A stretch of DNA of 6,180 nucleotides from Nanobdellota archaeon (GTDB lineage Archaea > Nanobdellota > Nanobdellia > Woesearchaeales > GW2011-AR9). Below, in pieces: positions 5,119-6,180 of this stretch. The notes beneath the pieces were generated by a model that made no database searches, was not told where the DNA came from, and was given only the letters and a program-made list of their open reading frames with translations. The DNA lies in contig JAUYQE010000048.1 of the NCBI GenBank assembly GCA_030695605.1, positions 1-6,180 of the forward strand, in the 5' to 3' direction. The translations under genes and the position numbers were made by a program. Positions within the stretch are counted from its first letter, which is position 1, and each line of letters opens with the position of its first letter.

Positions 5119-5134
5119 TCACGGTGCCGCCATA

Positions 5135-5145
5135 TTTTTATATAG
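5135..5145 (+). promoter_or_regulatory. Shared element: T5 end signal of the tRNA and TATA box of the zinc-ribbon gene
   Basis: TTTTTATATAG starts three bases after the tRNA discriminator base. The T5 run (5135-5139) could terminate the tRNA transcript. The same bases form a TATA box whose centre is about 27 bases before the ATG at 5167, predicting a leaderless message for the zinc-ribbon gene. Confidence 0.55.
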
Positions 5146-5166
5146 TCCTCTTTCTATTCAGCGGTC

Positions 5167-5331
5167 ATGGTGCATCTCGCCGGCCCGGAAGACAAATTCT
5201 GCTGTACGAAATGCAAGAGCTGCCATATGGATGTTTATGACTATGATGGAAAGAAGTTTATTTCTTGTTTAGACTGCGGGCATGAAGAGGAGTATTCTGA
5301 GAAGAACAAGCGACATCGCGCTTCCTGTTAA
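5167..5331 (+). CDS. Small zinc-ribbon protein, function unknown
   Basis: The frame from ATG 5167 to TAA 5329-5331 encodes 54 residues. It has two Cys knuckles: C13-x2-C16 (with C12 and C19 close by) and C34-x2-C37 followed by G-H, separated by a DVYDYDGKKFIS beta-hairpin-like segment. This spacing is typical of a zinc ribbon, as in many small archaeal proteins that bind nucleic acids or associate with RNA polymerase or ribosomes. C54 is the last residue. The tail after the second knuckle is charged (EEEYSEKNKRHR). A TATA box at 5135-5145 is spaced correctly for a leaderless start, which supports the ATG. There is no convincing Shine-Dalgarno. The gene lies 34 bases after the tRNA. The family is not recognised; a role in transcription or translation is only suggested by fold and neighbours. 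Confidence 0.75.
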   Translation: MVHLAGPEDKFCCTKCKSCHMDVYDYDGKKFISCLDCGHEEEYSEKNKRHRASC

Positions 5332-5453
5332 ACTTTCCGAACGGAATGAAGTGGAGTGAGAATGCAAAGTGGTCAACTGAAAGAGAAGTTCGGAGCTTGC
5401 TAAAAATTCATTGTTGTTGATGAAAAATATACTATCATTAACTGGAGAGTAGT
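5332..5453. other. Gap with a small hairpin, no supported gene
   Basis: No credible coding frame is seen here. Just after the zinc-ribbon stop, TTCC 5335-5338 can pair with GGAA 5343-5346 around a GAAC loop. Alternatively, TCCGAAC 5336-5342 can pair with GTTCGGA 5388-5394 over a 45-base loop. Neither is followed closely by a strong T-run. The sequence becomes more AT-rich after about 5400. Confidence 0.4.
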
Positions 5454-5482
5454 ATTATAACCGAAAGATTTATAACCAAAAG
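5454..5482 (+). promoter_or_regulatory. Two tandem TATA boxes in a 13-base repeat
   Basis: TTATAACCGAAAG (5455-5467) and TTATAACCAAAAG (5470-5482) differ at one base and are 15 bases apart. Each contains a good TATA core. The second, centred near 5473, would start transcription at about 5498-5500, a few bases before the ATG at 5509. The first would start about 15 bases earlier. Confidence 0.6.
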
Positions 5483-5508
5483 CTTATTGCATAATTCGGG
5501 AGAGAAAA

Positions 5509-5868
5509 ATGGAAATAGCATACCTAATGGCTGGAAAGAGATTTCAAGCGAGAGATGTAGCTGACTTAAATGACCAGCTAGCACCATACAACCTTATCTC
5601 AAATTTAGATAGAGATGGTCTTGGAGATTTAAGTGCAAGAAGGTTGACAGAGGCTCGGAACACATCAAGATATGATATGACTCAAAGCGTTGGAGACCCT
5701 GCTGATTCACAAGGTTACGATGTAATTGTAGGAAAAATAATCTACATAAATGGTTATGGTCAACCTGATGTTGTAGAAATAGAACTTTCCGAGCTTGAGA
5801 TAATATTAAAAGAAGTTAGAGAAGACATTCCAGATGCAAAGCTTATTGCAGGTTCATACTGGAGTTAA
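5509..5868 (+). CDS. Hypothetical protein of 119 residues, AT-rich gene
   Basis: The ATG is preceded by GGGAGAG (5498-5504) and by two TATA boxes, so it is a well-supported expressed frame. The protein is acidic and soluble, with no signal peptide, membrane segment, cysteine or catalytic motif that I can see. Residues 1-60 are polar and mostly helical (RFQARDVADLNDQL, GLGDLSARRLTEAR). Residues 68-82 form a hydrophobic strand pair (GYDVIVGKIIYINGYG), and 86-105 a strand then a helix (DVVEIELSELEIILKEVRED). It ends AKLIAGSYWS. I do not recognise a family. Codon choice differs from the genes in the middle of the window: Arg is mostly AGA, Ile often ATA and third positions are AT-rich. That could reflect recent transfer or a fast-evolving lineage-specific gene. 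It is followed by a T6 run at 5885-5890. Confidence 0.72.
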   Translation: MEIAYLMAGKRFQARDVADLNDQLAPYNLISNLDRDGLGDLSARRLTEARNTSRYDMTQSVGDPADSQGYDVIVGKIIYINGYGQPDVVEIELSELEIILKEVREDIPDAKLIAGSYWS

Positions 5869-5884
5869 ATTTCTCGTTCAATTA

Positions 5885-5890
5885 TTTTTT
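5885..5890 (+). terminator. T6 run after the AT-rich gene
   Basis: Six Ts lie 17 bases after the stop at 5868, in a suitable place for archaeal oligo-T termination. The same stretch (ATTTTTTATGG) could instead act as a weak TATA box for a downstream noncoding RNA starting near 5912. Confidence 0.4.
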
Positions 5891-5916
5891 ATGGTTCTTC
5901 TAGGAATTTGAGGAAA

Positions 5917-5966
5917 GACTAAAAGCCCCAAACCTCAATATTCTGGGGTATGGGGAGCTTAAAGTC
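5917..5966 (+). repeat. Interrupted inverted repeat (stem-loop)
   Basis: GACT 5917-5920 pairs with AGTC 5963-5966. After an AA/AA internal loop, AAGC 5923-5926 pairs with GCTT 5957-5960, and CCC 5927-5929 with GGG 5953-5955 across a bulged A. CCCCA (5926-5930) could alternatively pair with TGGGG at 5944-5948. The stem is symmetric in layout but moderate in strength. Confidence 0.5.
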
Positions 5967-6045
5967 GAAATTTAGGTTCCAAGATTTGTATCGCTTTTCT
6001 TAGTTCAAATTTTGCGATTTAAAGAGGAGCTTATCGATTTAGAGA

Positions 6046-6077
6046 TTTGGAGTATTTCAAGCTAAAAATACTCCAAA
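6046..6077. repeat. Perfect 12-bp inverted repeat with 8-base loop
   Basis: TTTGGAGTATTT (6046-6057) is the exact reverse complement of AAATACTCCAAA (6066-6077), with loop CAAGCTAA. It is the strongest hairpin in the window. No T-run follows directly on the plus strand, so it is not a simple terminator; it could be a structured RNA element or a protein-binding palindrome. Confidence 0.8.
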
Positions 6078-6079
6078 GC

Positions 6080-6121
6080 TGCGGGTTAAGAAGTCCTCAA
6101 AATCCGTGAAGAGCCTTTTTT
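6080..6121 (+). terminator. Candidate terminator: weak stem followed by T6
   Basis: TGCGGGTT (6080-6087) can pair with AATCCGTG (6101-6108) using three G-T wobbles. A T6 run follows at 6116-6121. This would be a reasonable end for a plus-strand transcript crossing 5890-6120, but the stem is weak and no such transcript is shown. Confidence 0.4.
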
Positions 6122-6180
6122 ATTTCTCAACAATTTCATTAAAATTTTTTTAAAAGATGTTGCTTAACAAAGCTAACAAC

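Larger units (their letters stand above)
4916..5132 (+). tRNA. tRNA with CAT anticodon (elongator Met or Ile2), two introns
   Basis: The gene spans 217 bases but splices to a 76-base tRNA (4916-4955, 5007-5028 and 5119-5132). The acceptor stem GGCGGCA/TGCCGCC (4916-4922 with 5125-5131) is perfect and A73 is 5132. The D-arm is 4925-4943 with GG at 4934-4935 and a T-T mismatch at 13-22. The anticodon stem CCACG/CGTGG (4945-4949 with 5008-5012) frames anticodon CAT at 4952-4954. The variable loop AGATC gives a G15-C48 pair. The T-stem CCGTG/CACGG (5018-5022 with 5120-5124) closes the standard T-loop TTCAAAT once the second intron is removed. CCA is not encoded. The G1-C72 pair argues against an initiator tRNA, which usually has A1-U72 in archaea. 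Elongator Met and Ile2 (C34 modified to agmatidine) cannot be separated by eye. Confidence 0.93.
5869..6180. other. AT-rich stretch without a supported gene; several stem structures
   Basis: No convincing coding frame is visible on either strand in these 312 bases. The stretch holds an interrupted stem at 5917-5966, a weak stem ATCGC/GCGAT (5990-5994 with 6014-6018), a perfect 12-bp inverted repeat at 6046-6077, and a wobble-rich stem followed by T6 at 6080-6121. An imperfect direct repeat begins GGAGCTTA at 5954 and 6026, each followed by TCGA and TTTAG. This density of structure may mean a noncoding RNA, but no known RNA family is recognised. Confidence 0.5.

Noticed and set aside
5346..5420. 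A 24-residue frame after the zinc-ribbon gene
   Set aside because: It has no Shine-Dalgarno, no correctly placed TATA box and no recognisable sequence pattern.
5376..5445. Possible box C/D guide RNA (CTGA near 5378 and TGATGA near 5418)
   Set aside because: The spacing between the boxes is wrong and a proper terminal D box (CTGA) is missing; only CTGG is found near 5442.
5910..5930. GAGGAAAGAC resembling the start of RNase P RNA conserved region I
   Set aside because: The downstream conserved regions of RNase P RNA are not found within the remaining 250 bases, so the match is probably chance.
6157..6180. ATG and eight open codons running off the right edge
   Set aside because: Too short to judge, with no clear Shine-Dalgarno or well-placed TATA box.
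1..6180. CRISPR array, insertion sequence, prophage or toxin-antitoxin system
   Set aside because: No regularly spaced repeats, transposase or integrase motifs, terminal inverted repeats with target duplications, or recognisable toxin-antitoxin pair were seen on either strand.

Overview
The window looks like a piece of an archaeal chromosome, most likely from a DPANN-type lineage (Woesearchaeota or relatives). The sequence evidence is a TATA-like box about 25-30 bases before several start codons (leaderless or nearly leaderless genes), a tRNA gene broken by two bulge-helix-bulge introns and lacking an encoded CCA end, a very short histone-fold protein, and a tetra-CBS protein carrying a ribosome-hibernation-like domain. 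The lineage is an inference from gene content; no 16S rRNA or ribosomal protein is present to settle it.

Layout. Bases 1-48 may be the charged tail of an upstream gene. A membrane-anchored protein with degenerate alpha-helical repeats follows (132-1280, +). It converges on a 387-residue CBS x4 plus HPF-like protein (1322-2485, -). A divergent promoter region (2486-2648) separates that gene from two consecutive coiled-coil genes (2649-3158 and 3171-3893, +); the first ends in a proline-rich tail with a C8 run. A 58-residue histone-fold gene (3911-4087, -) converges on them. It is divergent from a HIT-family hydrolase gene and an ASCH/DUF3850-like gene (4178-4585 and 4609-4869, +), which probably form an operon. 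Then come the CAT-anticodon tRNA (4916-5132) and a 54-residue zinc-ribbon protein (5167-5331, +). An AT-rich right end holds a 119-residue protein of unknown function (5509-5868, +) and about 310 bases of structured, apparently noncoding sequence.

How it fits together. Several products point to nucleic acids and translation: the CBS/HPF-like protein (probably a ribosome-silencing factor gated by adenine nucleotides), the ASCH-domain protein (RNA-binding superfamily), the zinc ribbon, the histone-fold protein and the tRNA. No defence system, transposase, CRISPR array or phage gene is visible. The most notable items are the doubly interrupted tRNA, whose second intron lies in the T-loop, and the CBS-HPF fusion. 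Two well-supported small genes (54 and 58 codons) are easily missed by length cut-offs. From about 5340 onward the DNA is visibly more AT-rich than the centre of the window, which may mark a less conserved or acquired segment.
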